A DNA stretch of 64,000 bases from Methylobacter sp. KS41 (lineage in GTDB: Bacteria; Pseudomonadota; Gammaproteobacteria; Methylococcales; Methylomonadaceae), in assembly GCA_002862125.1 (NCBI GenBank), contig PHSP01000001.1:434001-498000 (forward strand). The letters run 5' to 3'. The position numbers and the translations under genes were made by a program. Numbering within the stretch: position 1 is the first letter of the stretch; the number at the start of each line of letters is the position of its first letter. This document shows positions 37,465 through 47,182 of this stretch, in pieces. Under the pieces are notes generated by a model. The model was given only the letters and a program-made list of their open reading frames with translations. It did no database searches and had not been told where the DNA came from.

Positions 37465-39834
37465 TCAGACCAGCATACTCTTTTTTACTTCGTCCTGAGA
37501 CAATAAATCTATCTTGACGGGTTTCACATTCCAGATGTCCTGACAATATTCCTTTATTGTCCGGTCGGATGAAAACTTGCCGCTACGCGCGACATTAAGA
37601 ATCGACATGCGCGTCCAGCGCTCCTTGTCCAGGTAAGCCTGGCTAACCTGGCTTTGACAATCAACAAAGGACTGGAAATCAGCCAGCAGCATGTAAGGGT
37701 CGCCGTGGAGCAGAGAGTTAACCAGTGGGCGAAACAGTTCCCGGTCACCGCGTGAAAAATATCCGCCGGCAATAAGGTCAATAACGACTTTTAATTCGGG
37801 GTTGGAATGATAGACATCCATGGGATTGTATCCCTGAGATTTGAGCGCCTGAACTTCGGCTGCGGTCAAACCGAACAGGAAGAAGTTTTCTGCGCCGACT
37901 TCTTCGCGTATCTCGATGTTAGCGCCATCCAGAGTGCCGATAGTTAGCGCGCCATTCATGCAAAACTTCATGTTGCCGGTGCCGGACGCCTCTTTGCCCG
38001 CGGTTGATATTTGCTCAGAAAGTTCAGCGGCCGGGTATAATTTCTGACCGGTTTTGACATTAAAATTGGGCAGAAAAACAACCTTGAGACTGTCGCGGAC
38101 CGCCGGATCCATGTTTATCACTTCGCCGACGGCAGTGATAAGCTTGATCATCAGTTTGGCCATGTAATAGCCCGGCGCAGCCTTGCCGCCAAAAATAAAA
38201 GTGCGGGGAACGATGCTTTGGTTTGGGTCGCATTTGATGCGATGGTACAAGGCGATGATGTGCAATACGCTCAGATGCTGGCGCTTGTATTCGTGAATAC
38301 GCTTCACCTGAACCTCGAATAACGACTGTGGGTCGATAATATAGCCGGTACTGCGGCGCAGGTGGGCAGCGAAATCCTCCTTGATGCAGCGTTTAATATA
38401 TCGCCAGCCGGAGCGGAATGATGATTCCTCGGCGTAGGGTTCCAGCTGCTTGAGCTGGCTCAGCTCCTTTATCCAGCTTTCGCCTATTTGCTTTGATATA
38501 AGTTTGGTAAGCCGCGGATTGCTCAGCGCCAGCCAGCGTCTGGGAGTGACGCCGTTGGTCTTGTTGCTGAATTTTCCGGGCCACAGGGTATGAAAATCGG
38601 CTAGCACGTCTTTTTTGAGCAACTCGGTGTGCAACGCCGCCACGCCGTTGATAGCGTGACTGCCGACACAAGCCAAATGAGCCATGCGTATGTAGCGCTC
38701 GCCTGACTCGTTAATGATTGATAAGCGGATGAGTCGTTCCGTGTCGCCGAGAAACCGGATCCTCACTTCATTCAGAAAATGGCTATTAATTTCAAGAATA
38801 ATTTCCAAATGTCTCGGCAGCATCCGCGCAAAAAGATTCAATGGCCATTGTTCGAGCGCCTCCGGCAACAGAGTATGGTTAGTATAAGCAAAAGTCTTTT
38901 GAGTAATCGACCAGGCCGCATCCCAAGCCATGAAATGTTCATCTATCAATAGCCGCATCAGTTCAGGAATAGCAACCGCAGGATGAGTGTCATTAAGCTG
39001 GACGGTATATTTTTCGTGGAAATGCGCCAGGGGAATTTTCTGTCCATTCATAATGCGCAGCATGTCCTGCAGAGAGCAGGACACGAAAAAATACTGTTGC
39101 TGCAAGCGTAATTCCTTGCCCTGAACTTGCTCGTCATTGGGGTAAAGTATCTTGGTGACGTTCTCCGAGATCAGCTTTTTGTGAACAGCGCCATAATAAT
39201 CGCCGCGATTAAAGGTGCCAAGATCGAATGATTCAGCAGCTTCAGCTTTCCACAAACGGAGCGTGTTCGCGGTATTATTGCGGTAACCGAGGATAGGCGT
39301 GTCGTAGGGCGTGCCCAGAATAGCCCATCCGGGAATCCAGCGTACCCGCGTGTTTCCGTTGGCATCCATATAGCTTTCGGTATATCCGCCCAGCCTGACT
39401 TCAACCGCCCATTCCGGCCGCTGTATCTCCCAGGGGTTTCCATAACGCAGCCATTTGTCAGTCTTTTCTTCCTGCCAGCCATCGACGATTTCCTGTGCAA
39501 AAATGCCAAACTCATAACGGATGCCATAGCCCAGCGATGGAATTTCCAGTGTTGCCATGGAATCCAGAAAACAGGCGGCCAACCTGCCCAGACCGCCGTT
39601 GCCGAGGCCAGGTTCTACCTCTTGCCCTAACAGTTCTTCATAAATCAGCCCCAACTCCGATATGGCATGACGGACCTGCTCCGAAATTCCCAGATTGAGC
39701 AAATTGTTCCCGAGATGGGGCCCGAGCAGGAACTCGGCTGAAAAATAAGCAACTGTTCTCGTCTGTTGCCGGGTGTAGGTTTCCGCAGTGCTGATCCAGC
39801 GGTGCAGCAAGCGATCCCGCACGGTATAAGCCAA
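37465..39834 (-). CDS. glgP: Glycogen/starch phosphorylase (open part)
   Basis: The enzyme releases glucose 1-phosphate from alpha-glucans using pyridoxal phosphate. The open frame codes for 789 residues, about 50 fewer than expected: it starts at a TTG inside the conserved N-terminal segment. Family landmarks are present (AYFSAEFLLGPHL, EPGLGNGGLGRLAACFLDS, and the cofactor lysine in GTGNMKFCMNGALTIGTLDGANIEI near residue 622). The missing N-terminus lies in another frame just upstream (next feature), so the gene is frameshifted or carries a sequencing error. It may yield no active enzyme if the shift is real. Confidence 0.85.
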   Translation of the reverse strand: MAYTVRDRLLHRWISTAETYTRQQTRTVAYFSAEFLLGPHLGNNLLNLGISEQVRHAISELGLIYEELLGQEVEPGLGNGGLGRLAACFLDSMATLEIPSLGYGIRYEFGIFAQEIVDGWQEEKTDKWLRYGNPWEIQRPEWAVEVRLGGYTESYMDANGNTRVRWIPGWAILGTPYDTPILGYRNNTANTLRLWKAEAAESFDLGTFNRGDYYGAVHKKLISENVTKILYPNDEQVQGKELRLQQQYFFVSCSLQDMLRIMNGQKIPLAHFHEKYTVQLNDTHPAVAIPELMRLLIDEHFMAWDAAWSITQKTFAYTNHTLLPEALEQWPLNLFARMLPRHLEIILEINSHFLNEVRIRFLGDTERLIRLSIINESGERYIRMAHLACVGSHAINGVAALHTELLKKDVLADFHTLWPGKFSNKTNGVTPRRWLALSNPRLTKLISKQIGESWIKELSQLKQLEPYAEESSFRSGWRYIKRCIKEDFAAHLRRSTGYIIDPQSLFEVQVKRIHEYKRQHLSVLHIIALYHRIKCDPNQSIVPRTFIFGGKAAPGYYMAKLMIKLITAVGEVINMDPAVRDSLKVVFLPNFNVKTGQKLYPAAELSEQISTAGKEASGTGNMKFCMNGALTIGTLDGANIEIREEVGAENFFLFGLTAAEVQALKSQGYNPMDVYHSNPELKVVIDLIAGGYFSRGDRELFRPLVNSLLHGDPYMLLADFQSFVDCQSQVSQAYLDKERWTRMSILNVARSGKFSSDRTIKEYCQDIWNVKPVKIDLLSQDEVKKSMLV

Positions 39835-39992
39835 GGCCAGTGAATAATCATGTTTAGTGGCTAATGCGGGAAACTTTCCCTGAACGTAAAACAGATTATC
39901 CAGAAAATCACTTTTCAGCGCTTCTTTGGAAAGACCAATAGGACATCTTCATCAATAGTCTTTGTTTTCTTGGTACTGACTTTTGCTTTCAT
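39835..39992 (-). pseudogene. glgP: Frameshifted 5' end of glgP
   Basis: An ATG at 39992 opens MKAKVSTKKTKTIDEDVL, but this frame meets a stop after 25 codons. One base later the sequence continues as LSKEALKSDFLDNLFYVQG and KFPALATKHDYSLAL, which is the normal N-terminal sequence of bacterial phosphorylases and joins the open frame. The break falls at 39941-39942 (a GG on the plus strand where GGG would restore the frame and give VPIGLS). A single-base loss in a short run explains it. It may be real, an assembly error, or slippage. Confidence 0.75.
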
Positions 39993-40471
39993 AAAGAAAT
40001 AGACATTTTTAGTTGCTCATTTTTTGATAGCAAGCAATTCATGTGCCGTAACGTTCCGTAAGACTTGATCAACATCAGCAGCTATTACCAACGGCCTCAT
40101 TCAGAGCAGCCTCTTTAGCTCAGGGGAAATATATGGCAACGCGGAATAAAATCAACGCACTGTTTCCGGGCGTGTTTTGCTTTGATTTAATGCGCATTAC
40201 TCCGTCGCAAATAAACTATACACGGCTTATGTTGTGGAATTTATTATCAGTTTACGTAAAATCCACAATGCTTTTTCAATCATAAACCCGATAAAATCAG
40301 CATGGCTGATAAAACTACGCATTTAATTTTTTCACGCTTTAGGCAGTTTAAGTCTACCGTTTCCACATTTTCAAACAATCGAATTCAAATCGTCTAAATT
40401 GACAGCCCTTGGATTAAGATTTTTTCAGCGTTACACTACGGGCTTGCTCACACGCAGAGACCCATGCAGCC
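39993..40471. other. Intergenic region upstream of gcvT
   Basis: About 480 bases between divergent glgP and gcvT. I looked for a glycine riboswitch before gcvT and did not see one. The region is AT-rich and likely holds both promoters. No gene is supported. Confidence 0.4.
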
Positions 40472-41563
40472 ATGTTAAAACAAACGCCTCTTTACGCTCT
40501 TCATCTTAAGTTGGGTGCCAAAATGGTGCCTTTTGCCGGGTATCAAATGCCCTTGCAATACAGCAAGGGCATTATCCATGAACATTTGCATTGCCGCAGT
40601 CAGGCAAGTTTCTTCGATATTTCCCACATGGGGCAATGCCTGATTCTGGGTGATAACGCTGCCGGCGAGCTCGATCAGTTGACCCCCAGCGACATCACCG
40701 GACTTAAAACCGGCGCGCAGAAATATACGGTATTAACCAATAGTGATGGCGGCATTATTGATGACATCATCATTACCCGCATCGGCTCCGGGCTGATGAT
40801 TATTGTCAACGCCGCCTGCAAAGACAAGGATTTCACCTACCTGAAACACCAGTTATCCGGGCAATGTGAGTTTAAGGAACTGCCCGATCAGGCTTTGCTC
40901 GCGTTACAAGGCCCTGCCGCGGCATCCGTTATCGCCAGGTTTTCCGCTCCCGCCGCTGATTTATCATTTATGCAAGCCTGCGAGACCGGGATCAACGGCA
41001 TATCCTGCACTATCAGCCGCAGCGGATATACCGGCGAAGATGGCTTTGAAATTTCAGTAGCCAACCAATACGCTGAACAGCTTGCCAGCCTGTTGCTCGC
41101 TGAAAATGAAGTTGAGGCGGCCGGATTGGGAGCGAGAGATACCTTGCGTCTGGAGGCAGGACTGAGTCTTTATGGGCACGAGCTTAATGAAACCATCACG
41201 CCGGTGGAAGCGGGACTGAAATGGATATTTAAAAAGGGCCATAACCAGTTTCCCGGATCAGTCAAAATTCTTGACCAGTTGCATAACGGCAGCGAAAAAA
41301 TCCGTGCGGGGCTTGTGGTTGAAAGTAAGATACCGGTGCGTGATGGCGCGGAAATTATCGATAACGAAGGCAAAGTTATTGGGTATGTTACCAGCGGGGG
41401 TTTTTCCCCCAGCCTTGGCAAACCGGTTGCCATGGCGCAGCTTGACCGTAATTTAGCCAGCTTGGGCAATACCTTGTACGCCATGATACGGGACCGGAAA
41501 ATTACAGTTACCGTCAGCCAATTACCTTTTATTCCACACCGCTACCATAGAAAAACATCATGA
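40472..41563 (+). CDS. gcvT: Glycine cleavage system T protein (aminomethyltransferase)
   Basis: A 363-residue folate-dependent aminomethyltransferase that releases ammonia and forms methylene-tetrahydrofolate from the aminomethyl group on GcvH. Family landmarks include [26 protein letters not shown], and [13 protein letters not shown], with [14 protein letters not shown] near the end. Its stop overlaps the gcvP ATG in an ATGA junction. Normally gcvH lies between gcvT and gcvP; here it does not. Confidence 0.95.
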   Translation: MLKQTPLYALHLKLGAKMVPFAGYQMPLQYSKGIIHEHLHCRSQASFFDISHMGQCLILGDNAAGELDQLTPSDITGLKTGAQKYTVLTNSDGGIIDDIIITRIGSGLMIIVNAACKDKDFTYLKHQLSGQCEFKELPDQALLALQGPAAASVIARFSAPAADLSFMQACETGINGISCTISRSGYTGEDGFEISVANQYAEQLASLLLAENEVEAAGLGARDTLRLEAGLSLYGHELNETITPVEAGLKWIFKKGHNQFPGSVKILDQLHNGSEKIRAGLVVESKIPVRDGAEIIDNEGKVIGYVTSGGFSPSLGKPVAMAQLDRNLASLGNTLYAMIRDRKITVTVSQLPFIPHRYHRKTS

Positions 41564-44454
41564 CTCAATCTCGCCCTAAGCTGGATCAACTGGAAATGCG
41601 CGGTAATTTTATCTACCGTCACATCGGCCCTAATCAGCAGCAAACCCAAGAAATGCTCGCGGAACTGGGACTAAATGAGCTGGAAGACATCATAGAGCAG
41701 GCAATTCCCGCCAATATTCTTACTGATGAACCGCTCAAACTGACCGAAACGATCAGTGAACGCGCCGTTATCAAGCACCTGCGCAAAATGCGCGGACGCA
41801 ATAAAGTGTTCACTTCAATGATAGGCATGGGCTATTACGACACGGTCATGCCGGCGGTGATTAAACGCAATGTCCTGGAAAATCCCGGCTGGTATACCGC
41901 CTATACGCCGTACCAGGCCGAAGTCAGCCAGGGCCGGCTGGAAGCATTGTTAAACTATCAGCAAATGATTGTCGACCTAACCGGCATGGAGCTGGCCAAT
42001 GCCTCATTGCTTGATGAAGGGACTGCTGCGGCGGAGGCGATGACCATGTCGCGGCGTTTGTCCAATAGTTCTTCCAACAGCATTTTTGTTGATCAGGACT
42101 GCCACCCGCAAACCATAGCGGTTGTCAAAACCCGCGCCCGCTCACTGGGTTACAAGGTTATCGTCGCCGACCCCTGCCATGACCTGGAGCAACATGATTT
42201 TTTTGCCTTGATCGTGCAATATCCCGGTTCCAAAGGCGAAATAAAAGACCTCAGCCAAGTCACCGCTATTGCTCATGAAAAATCCGCGCTAATCACCGTG
42301 GCTGCGGACTTATTGAGCCTCGTGTTATTAAAACCGCCCGCTGCATTCGGTGTTGATATTGTCGTGGGCAGTTCCCAGCGCTTTGGCGTGCCCATGGGTT
42401 ATGGCGGGCCTCATGCGGCATTTTTTGCCACCCGTGATGACTACAAACGCTCTGTTCCCGGCCGCATCATCGGGGTATCCAAGGACAGCCACGGACAGGT
42501 TGCCTTGCGTATGGCCTTGCAAACCCGCGAACAGCATATCCGCCGGGATAAAGCCACCAGCAACATTTGCACATCCCAGGTTCTGCTCGCAGTCATATCA
42601 GGATTTTATGCGGTTTATCACGGCGCTGAAGGCTTGCGCCTGATTGCAGGCCGCGTGCATCGCTATGCGCAAATTCTGGCGGCTGGAATAAAGCAGTTAG
42701 GTCATGAAGTCATCAGCGAATGTTATTTCGACACCCTGGTTATTTATGTTCCCAACCGGGCCAAACGCTTTGCCGCGCACGCCGACGAAGCCAACATCAA
42801 TCTGCGCATCATTGACGCGGACCACATCGGCATCTCGCTGGATGAAACCACGACACGCAATAACCTACGAGACCTTTGGCAGGTTTTTGCATCCTCTACC
42901 GCGGGACTTCCGGATATCAATGCGCTTGATGCCGGACTGACCGAATGTATCCCGGAACACCTATGGCGCAGCGATAAAATCCTGCAACATCCGGTCTTTG
43001 AGCGTTATCATTCGGAAACTGAAATGATGCGCTATATGCGCAGGCTCGCCCGGCGCGATATAGCGCTGGATCGTTCCATGATACCGTTGGGCTCATGCAC
43101 GATGAAGCTTAATTCGGCCACGGAGATGCAAACTATTTCCTATTATGAATTTAACGGCCTGCATCCGTTCGCTCCGCTGTACCAAACCCATGGCTATCAG
43201 CAAATGTTTGCGGAACTGGAGGATATGCTGTGCGATCTGACCGGCTTTGACGCCTTTTCCCTGCAACCCAACGCAGGCTCCCAGGGCGAATATACCGGCT
43301 TGCTGGTGATCCGCAAATATCATGAAGTTTCTGGCCAGGCGCAGCGCAACATCTGCCTGATACCCGCTTCCGCGCACGGCACCAATCCGGCCAGCGCAAC
43401 TATGGCCGGCCTTAAAGTGGTCGTGGTCGCCTGCGATGAAAACGGCAATGTCAGCCTGGATGATTTGCGAGTGAAACTGGCGGAATATCAAAATACCCTG
43501 GCGGCTTTAATGATTACCTACCCGTCCACGCACGGCGTTTTTGAAGAGGCTTTCAGAGAGATTTGTGATCTTGTTCATCGGCATGGCGGACAGGTTTATC
43601 TGGACGGCGCCAACTTTAATGCGCTGGTGGGCCTCAGCCGACCGGGGAAAATAGGCGCCGACGTCGCTCATCTTAATATGCATAAAACCTTTTGCATTCC
43701 GCATGGCGGCGGCGGTCCGGGCGTGGGTCCTATTGGCGTGGGCGCGCATCTGGCCCCTTTCCTGCCCGATCATCCGGTTGTTGACGGCGTCAACCCGGCC
43801 AAAGGCGAGCATGGCACCATAGGCACAGTATCAGCAGCGCCCTGGGGATCAGCCAGTATCTACACCATTTCCTGGGCGTATATCGCCATGATGGGCGCAG
43901 CCGGTTTAAAACGCGCGACCTTGACCGCAATCTTGAACGCCAATTACATTGCCAAACGCCTGACGCCTTATTATCCCATTCTATATAAAGGCAAAAACGG
44001 TTGGGTTGCCCATGAATGCATTATCGATTGCCGCGAATTCAAAAAATCCTGCCGCATAAGCGTGGAAGATATTGCCAAGCGCTTGATTGATTACGGATTT
44101 CATGCGCCCACCGTATCTTTTCCCGTTGCCGATACTTTGATGATAGAGCCCACGGAAAGCGAGGATAAAGCCGAGATTGATCGTTTTTGTGATGCGTTAA
44201 TCGCTATACGCCAGGAAATCAAAGCCATTGAAGACGGCGGCGCGGATGCCGGAAACAACGTGCTGCGCAATGCGCCGCATACCCACCGCTTATTGCTGGA
44301 AGAGTGGACCCTGCCCTACTCCAGGCAACAAGCCTTTTTTCCCGACAATAACCAGCATGATGATAAATACTGGCCGCCGGTCGGGCGTATCGATAATGTC
44401 TTTGGCGACCGGCATGTGGTTTGCACCTGTCCGCCTTTGGCGGATTATGAGTAA
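41560..44454 (+). CDS. gcvP: Glycine dehydrogenase (decarboxylating), full-length P protein
   Basis: A 964-residue homodimeric-type P protein, with both halves fused. It decarboxylates glycine using pyridoxal phosphate, whose lysine lies in [14 protein letters not shown] near residue 709. The N-terminal half holds [21 protein letters not shown] and [20 protein letters not shown]. The gene overlaps gcvT by 4 bases. Together they give one-carbon units and connect glycine to the folate pool; GcvH and lipoamide dehydrogenase must be encoded elsewhere. Confidence 0.96.
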   Translation: MTQSRPKLDQLEMRGNFIYRHIGPNQQQTQEMLAELGLNELEDIIEQAIPANILTDEPLKLTETISERAVIKHLRKMRGRNKVFTSMIGMGYYDTVMPAVIKRNVLENPGWYTAYTPYQAEVSQGRLEALLNYQQMIVDLTGMELANASLLDEGTAAAEAMTMSRRLSNSSSNSIFVDQDCHPQTIAVVKTRARSLGYKVIVADPCHDLEQHDFFALIVQYPGSKGEIKDLSQVTAIAHEKSALITVAADLLSLVLLKPPAAFGVDIVVGSSQRFGVPMGYGGPHAAFFATRDDYKRSVPGRIIGVSKDSHGQVALRMALQTREQHIRRDKATSNICTSQVLLAVISGFYAVYHGAEGLRLIAGRVHRYAQILAAGIKQLGHEVISECYFDTLVIYVPNRAKRFAAHADEANINLRIIDADHIGISLDETTTRNNLRDLWQVFASSTAGLPDINALDAGLTECIPEHLWRSDKILQHPVFERYHSETEMMRYMRRLARRDIALDRSMIPLGSCTMKLNSATEMQTISYYEFNGLHPFAPLYQTHGYQQMFAELEDMLCDLTGFDAFSLQPNAGSQGEYTGLLVIRKYHEVSGQAQRNICLIPASAHGTNPASATMAGLKVVVVACDENGNVSLDDLRVKLAEYQNTLAALMITYPSTHGVFEEAFREICDLVHRHGGQVYLDGANFNALVGLSRPGKIGADVAHLNMHKTFCIPHGGGGPGVGPIGVGAHLAPFLPDHPVVDGVNPAKGEHGTIGTVSAAPWGSASIYTISWAYIAMMGAAGLKRATLTAILNANYIAKRLTPYYPILYKGKNGWVAHECIIDCREFKKSCRISVEDIAKRLIDYGFHAPTVSFPVADTLMIEPTESEDKAEIDRFCDALIAIRQEIKAIEDGGADAGNNVLRNAPHTHRLLLEEWTLPYSRQQAFFPDNNQHDDKYWPPVGRIDNVFGDRHVVCTCPPLADYE

Positions 44455-44675
44455 ACCAATACCAAAAATTGGTGGACAGAAAAGTGTTGCCCACAGGGTT
44501 TTACGTATTTGATCGAGTAATTTAGGGGCGGGATTAATCGGTGTAAAAGCCATTGATAAAAATAGTTTTCTAATAAAAATGAAGCGCCCTATCATCATGA
44601 AAAATATAAATATGTGTATTTGATATGCAGCTGTTTTTGAGTTTTACCAGGCACCGTTTTGGGTGTCTACTTTAT

Positions 44676-44682
44676 GTTAGGT
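44676..44682 (+). other. Leading recombination core site (GTTAGGT) of the cassette array
   Basis: GTTAGGT fits the GTTRRRY core consensus of integron recombination sites. It lies 222 bases after gcvP and would be the left boundary of cassette 1. No matching RYYYAAC or stem is seen upstream, so it may be an attI-like or secondary site. The right part of the core (AGGT) is within the target duplication of the insertion sequence. Confidence 0.45.
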
Positions 44683-44688
44683 CACCCA
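44679..44688. repeat. Target-site duplication, left copy
   Basis: AGGTCACCCA, directly abutting the left inverted repeat of the insertion sequence, recurs exactly at 45892-45901. Confidence 0.9.
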
Positions 44689-45891
44689 CAGGGCAATCGC
44701 ACTTAAAAACACTTGAAAATAGAATTTAGATGAGGTAATAAGTCTATCATTTTGATTCTAAATGATTGCAAAACCTACACCATCTATAATTCATCACTTT
44801 TCGAGTATTAAAGACCCGAGGGTAAACAGACAAAAGAAGCATCAGTTGCAAGATATTTTCTTTATCAGCATCTGCGCTGTGATTTGTGGAGCTGATAACT
44901 GGGTTGCTATTGAAGAATTTGGGCGTGCAAAAGAGGAGTGGTTTACTGAAGTGCTTGGTTTAAAGCATGGCATACCCTCGCACGACACCTTTGGTGAAGT
45001 TTATGCCGCTATTGATACCGAACACTTTAGCAGCTGTTTTTCTCGCTGGATTGCTGACCTAGCCAAGCTAACCGAAGGCGAAGTGATTGCGATCGATGGC
45101 AAGTGCTTAAGGCGCAGCATAGACAAGGCTTCAAAAAAAGCCGCTATCTACATGGTCAGTGCCTGGGCGCAACAGAATAACCTGGTTTTAGGCCAAGTTA
45201 AAGTTGACGATAAATCGAATGAAATCACGGCTATTCCCAAGTTACTGTCACGGCTGGATATAGCGGGAGCAGTGATTACTATCGATGCGATGGGTTGCCA
45301 AAAGAAAATAGCCGAACAGATTAAACGACAAGGCGGCGATTATGTGTTTAGCCTGAAAGGCAATCAGGGTAATCTGCATGACGATGTTAAAACATTTTTT
45401 ACTTCGTCTTTATCCCAGCTGGTTACCGCTGTTAGCTATGAAGGTGAGCATGGCCGAATCGAAACACGTTCGATTCGAGCAACCGCCGATATAGCCTGGT
45501 TACAAGAGCGGCATAATTGGGACAGTCTGCAAAGCATTATCGCCGTCACTGCCAAAAGAGAAATCGGCGACAAAGTTACTGAGGAAACACGCTATTTTAT
45601 CAGCAGCCTTAATGCGAATGATCCAAAGCGATTAGAGCGTGTGGTGCGAGCGCATTGGGCAATTGAAAACAATCTTCATTGGGTTCTTGATATTGCCTTT
45701 GATGAAGATAGCAATCGAGCTCGCAAGGGGCATAGCGCTGCGAACCTGGCGGTGATACGGCATATCGCTCTGAATCTGATCAAGACTGAAAAAACAGCTA
45801 AGGTCGGCGTCAAGATCAAACGATTAAAGGCCGGATGGGACAACGATTATTTACTTCGTGTCATGGGGATAATTTAAGCGCGATTGCCCTG
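44689..45891 (+). mobile_element. ISAs1-family insertion sequence, 1203 bp, complete
   Basis: The ends are CAGGGCAATCGCACTTAAA on the left and, read inward on the other strand, CAGGGCAATCGCGCTTAAA on the right: 18 of 19 positions match. A perfect 10-bp direct repeat (AGGTCACCCA) flanks it, which is within the range known for this family. The transposase frame is intact, so the element is recent and may be active. It separates the leading core site from the first cassette gene. Confidence 0.93.
44762..45877 (+). CDS. ISAs1-family DDE transposase
   Basis: A 371-residue transposase. The N-terminus (HHFSSIKDPRVNRQKKH, LQDIFFISICAVICGADNW) is the DUF4338-like conserved N-terminal domain of ISAs1-type enzymes. 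Acidic catalytic residues are in IAIDGKCLRRS, VITIDAMGCQ and the late WAIENNLHWVLDIAFDED. The stop falls inside the right inverted repeat. No frameshift or stop is present. Confidence 0.95.
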   Translation: MIAKPTPSIIHHFSSIKDPRVNRQKKHQLQDIFFISICAVICGADNWVAIEEFGRAKEEWFTEVLGLKHGIPSHDTFGEVYAAIDTEHFSSCFSRWIADLAKLTEGEVIAIDGKCLRRSIDKASKKAAIYMVSAWAQQNNLVLGQVKVDDKSNEITAIPKLLSRLDIAGAVITIDAMGCQKKIAEQIKRQGGDYVFSLKGNQGNLHDDVKTFFTSSLSQLVTAVSYEGEHGRIETRSIRATADIAWLQERHNWDSLQSIIAVTAKREIGDKVTEETRYFISSLNANDPKRLERVVRAHWAIENNLHWVLDIAFDEDSNRARKGHSAANLAVIRHIALNLIKTEKTAKVGVKIKRLKAGWDNDYLLRVMGII

Positions 45892-45901
45892 AGGTCACCC
45901 A
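45892..45901. repeat. Target-site duplication, right copy
   Basis: AGGTCACCCA directly after the right inverted repeat, identical to 44679-44688. Removing the insertion restores GTTAGGTCACCCA followed by AAGCTGCC, 39 bases before the first cassette gene. Confidence 0.9.
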
Positions 45902-45939
45902 AAGCTGCCATTGTGAATCAGACGAATAGAGAGAAATGA

Positions 45940-46500
45940 ATGAGGGATTATAAAAACAGCCGCCTCCTAGTAATTCTGATCCTCTTGCTGGTCGGATTTG
46001 AGTCGTTAGCCCAGCAATCAGCAGTGCCCACCGGCCCCGAGTGGCTAGGTCAGATAGACATCTACGCAAAGGTGATTGGTGGCGTTCTAACCGCGCTTGG
46101 TGCGTTGTTCGGCCTTCCGGCTGCGTTCTTGCATTTTCGGAAGACGCGAGCTGAGATCAGGAAGCTTGAACTGGAGGCCGAGGCCCTCGCGCAAGAAACA
46201 ACTGGGGCTCAAGTATCGGAGTACGGACATCGAATCGCCATTGATGGGTCACACAATAGTGTCACGATTCTCGCCGATCCCCGTTTTCTCGGACCGCTCC
46301 TTTTGTTGCTTGACTTCATTATTGCTTGGGTAGTTTTAACGTTGGCTGGATACGCGCTTGGAACGTTCCTTCCCGGCGCTTTGCGAACACTCATTCTAGG
46401 AGGCATTGCAGCCTTTCTTCTGGTTCCAATTTTTCATGAGGCCCGCAGAGTGAAGAGTGTTCTGGTACCTCCTGAGGCGAATGGCAATGAGCCGACCTAA
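45940..46500 (+). CDS. Cassette 1: hypothetical membrane protein
   Basis: A 186-residue protein with an N-terminal signal-like helix (LLVILILLLVGFESLAQQ), a second helix (IGGVLTALGALFGLPAAFLHF, about 46-70), a charged coiled segment (RKLELEAEALAQE, about 73-90), a soluble stretch, and two closing helices (about 113-160). GAGAGAAATGA precedes the ATG. The TAA is part of the attC right-hand motif ACCTAAC, a hallmark of cassette genes. No family is recognised. Confidence 0.7.
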   Translation: MRDYKNSRLLVILILLLVGFESLAQQSAVPTGPEWLGQIDIYAKVIGGVLTALGALFGLPAAFLHFRKTRAEIRKLELEAEALAQETTGAQVSEYGHRIAIDGSHNSVTILADPRFLGPLLLLLDFIIAWVVLTLAGYALGTFLPGALRTLILGGIAAFLLVPIFHEARRVKSVLVPPEANGNEPT

Positions 46501-46583
46501 CTCGGCGCTCAACCGGAGCGCGGTTATAATATGGTTTTATTTTTCAGCTAACCGGGCCGCGCCCGGTTAGCTCTACGTTGGGC
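46495..46583 (+). other. attC site 1 (89 bp)
   Basis: R'' ACCTAAC at 46495-46501 and R' GTTGGGC at 46577-46583 match RYYYAAC and GTTRRRY. The inner arms GCT-C-AACCGG (46507-46516) and CCGGTTAGC (46563-46571) pair with a single unpaired C, the asymmetry that marks attC sites. An adjacent 12-bp perfect hairpin (46546-46557 with 46561-46572) could compete for the same arm. Confidence 0.75.
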
Positions 46584-46599
46584 ATAAAAAAGGATACTG

Positions 46600-47154
46600 A
46601 TGCGCGGTCTTGTTGATATTTACTCAGACAAAGTAGCAGAGCATTTTCGGGCACAACTAACCACACTCGGGATGCTCCAGCGCTTAGGAACAACGGCTGA
46701 GGAATGGTTTCGCGTTGAGTTTCTCTCGGTATTTGATGCGCTCGGCGATATCAATATCAATGCTACAAATCATCGTGTTGGGCATAACAGAAGTCGTCCT
46801 GATTTTTCACTTAGTATTGAGGGGCGAAGTCTGCTAATTGAGTTAAAAGTGTTACCACAAGACACAAACTATCCCTATGGTTGGCAACGCTTCCAAGCTG
46901 GCGCAAATAACAAGAAGGATTTCGAAAATCTCGTTAGCGGTAAACGGCATGGCATCATTTACATTTACTGGCCTACGCCAAATGATTGGCAACAGTGTCG
47001 CCAAAATATTGAAAGCAACTATTCAGTTGAGTGTGTACGAGAAGACACAATCCCATCATGTACAACGTATGCGACTATCATCTCGTATTGGGTTGCAGCG
47101 AACCATCATGCCCAACAAGCCGCTCCAGGCGACGCCAAAAAGCGGCGTGCCTGA
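46600..47154 (+). CDS. Cassette 2: PD-(D/E)xK-like putative nuclease
   Basis: A 184-residue soluble protein. RPDFSLSIEGRSLLIELKV places Pro67-Asp68, then Glu81-Leu-Lys83, as in PD-(D/E)xK nuclease cores; Glu35 or Glu40 in the preceding helix could be the extra acidic residue. The predicted core strand order fits, but the whole fold was not checked. AAGGA precedes the ATG. The last 14 residues (AQQAAPGDAKKRRA) are encoded by the attC site, typical of a cassette. It could be a restriction or repair-type enzyme. Confidence 0.7.
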   Translation: MRGLVDIYSDKVAEHFRAQLTTLGMLQRLGTTAEEWFRVEFLSVFDALGDININATNHRVGHNRSRPDFSLSIEGRSLLIELKVLPQDTNYPYGWQRFQAGANNKKDFENLVSGKRHGIIYIYWPTPNDWQQCRQNIESNYSVECVREDTIPSCTTYATIISYWVAANHHAQQAAPGDAKKRRA

Positions 47155-47168
47155 GATTTACGTTAGAC
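47110..47168 (+). other. attC site 2 (59 bp)
   Basis: R'' GCCCAAC at 47110-47116 and R' GTTAGAC at 47162-47168. The inner arms CAGGC (47126-47130), unpaired G47131 and ACGCC (47132-47136) pair with GGCGTGCCTG (47144-47153). The size equals the classical 59-base element. Confidence 0.85.
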
Positions 47169-47182
47169 TATCTATTACGATC

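Noticed and set aside
40200-40471. Glycine riboswitch before gcvT
   Set aside because: No aptamer-like conserved blocks were found by eye.
46877-47182. Long N-terminal extension of the cassette 3 gene
   Set aside because: The extension only reads through the cassette 2 gene and attC 2 in another frame; the ATG at 47183 is the natural start.
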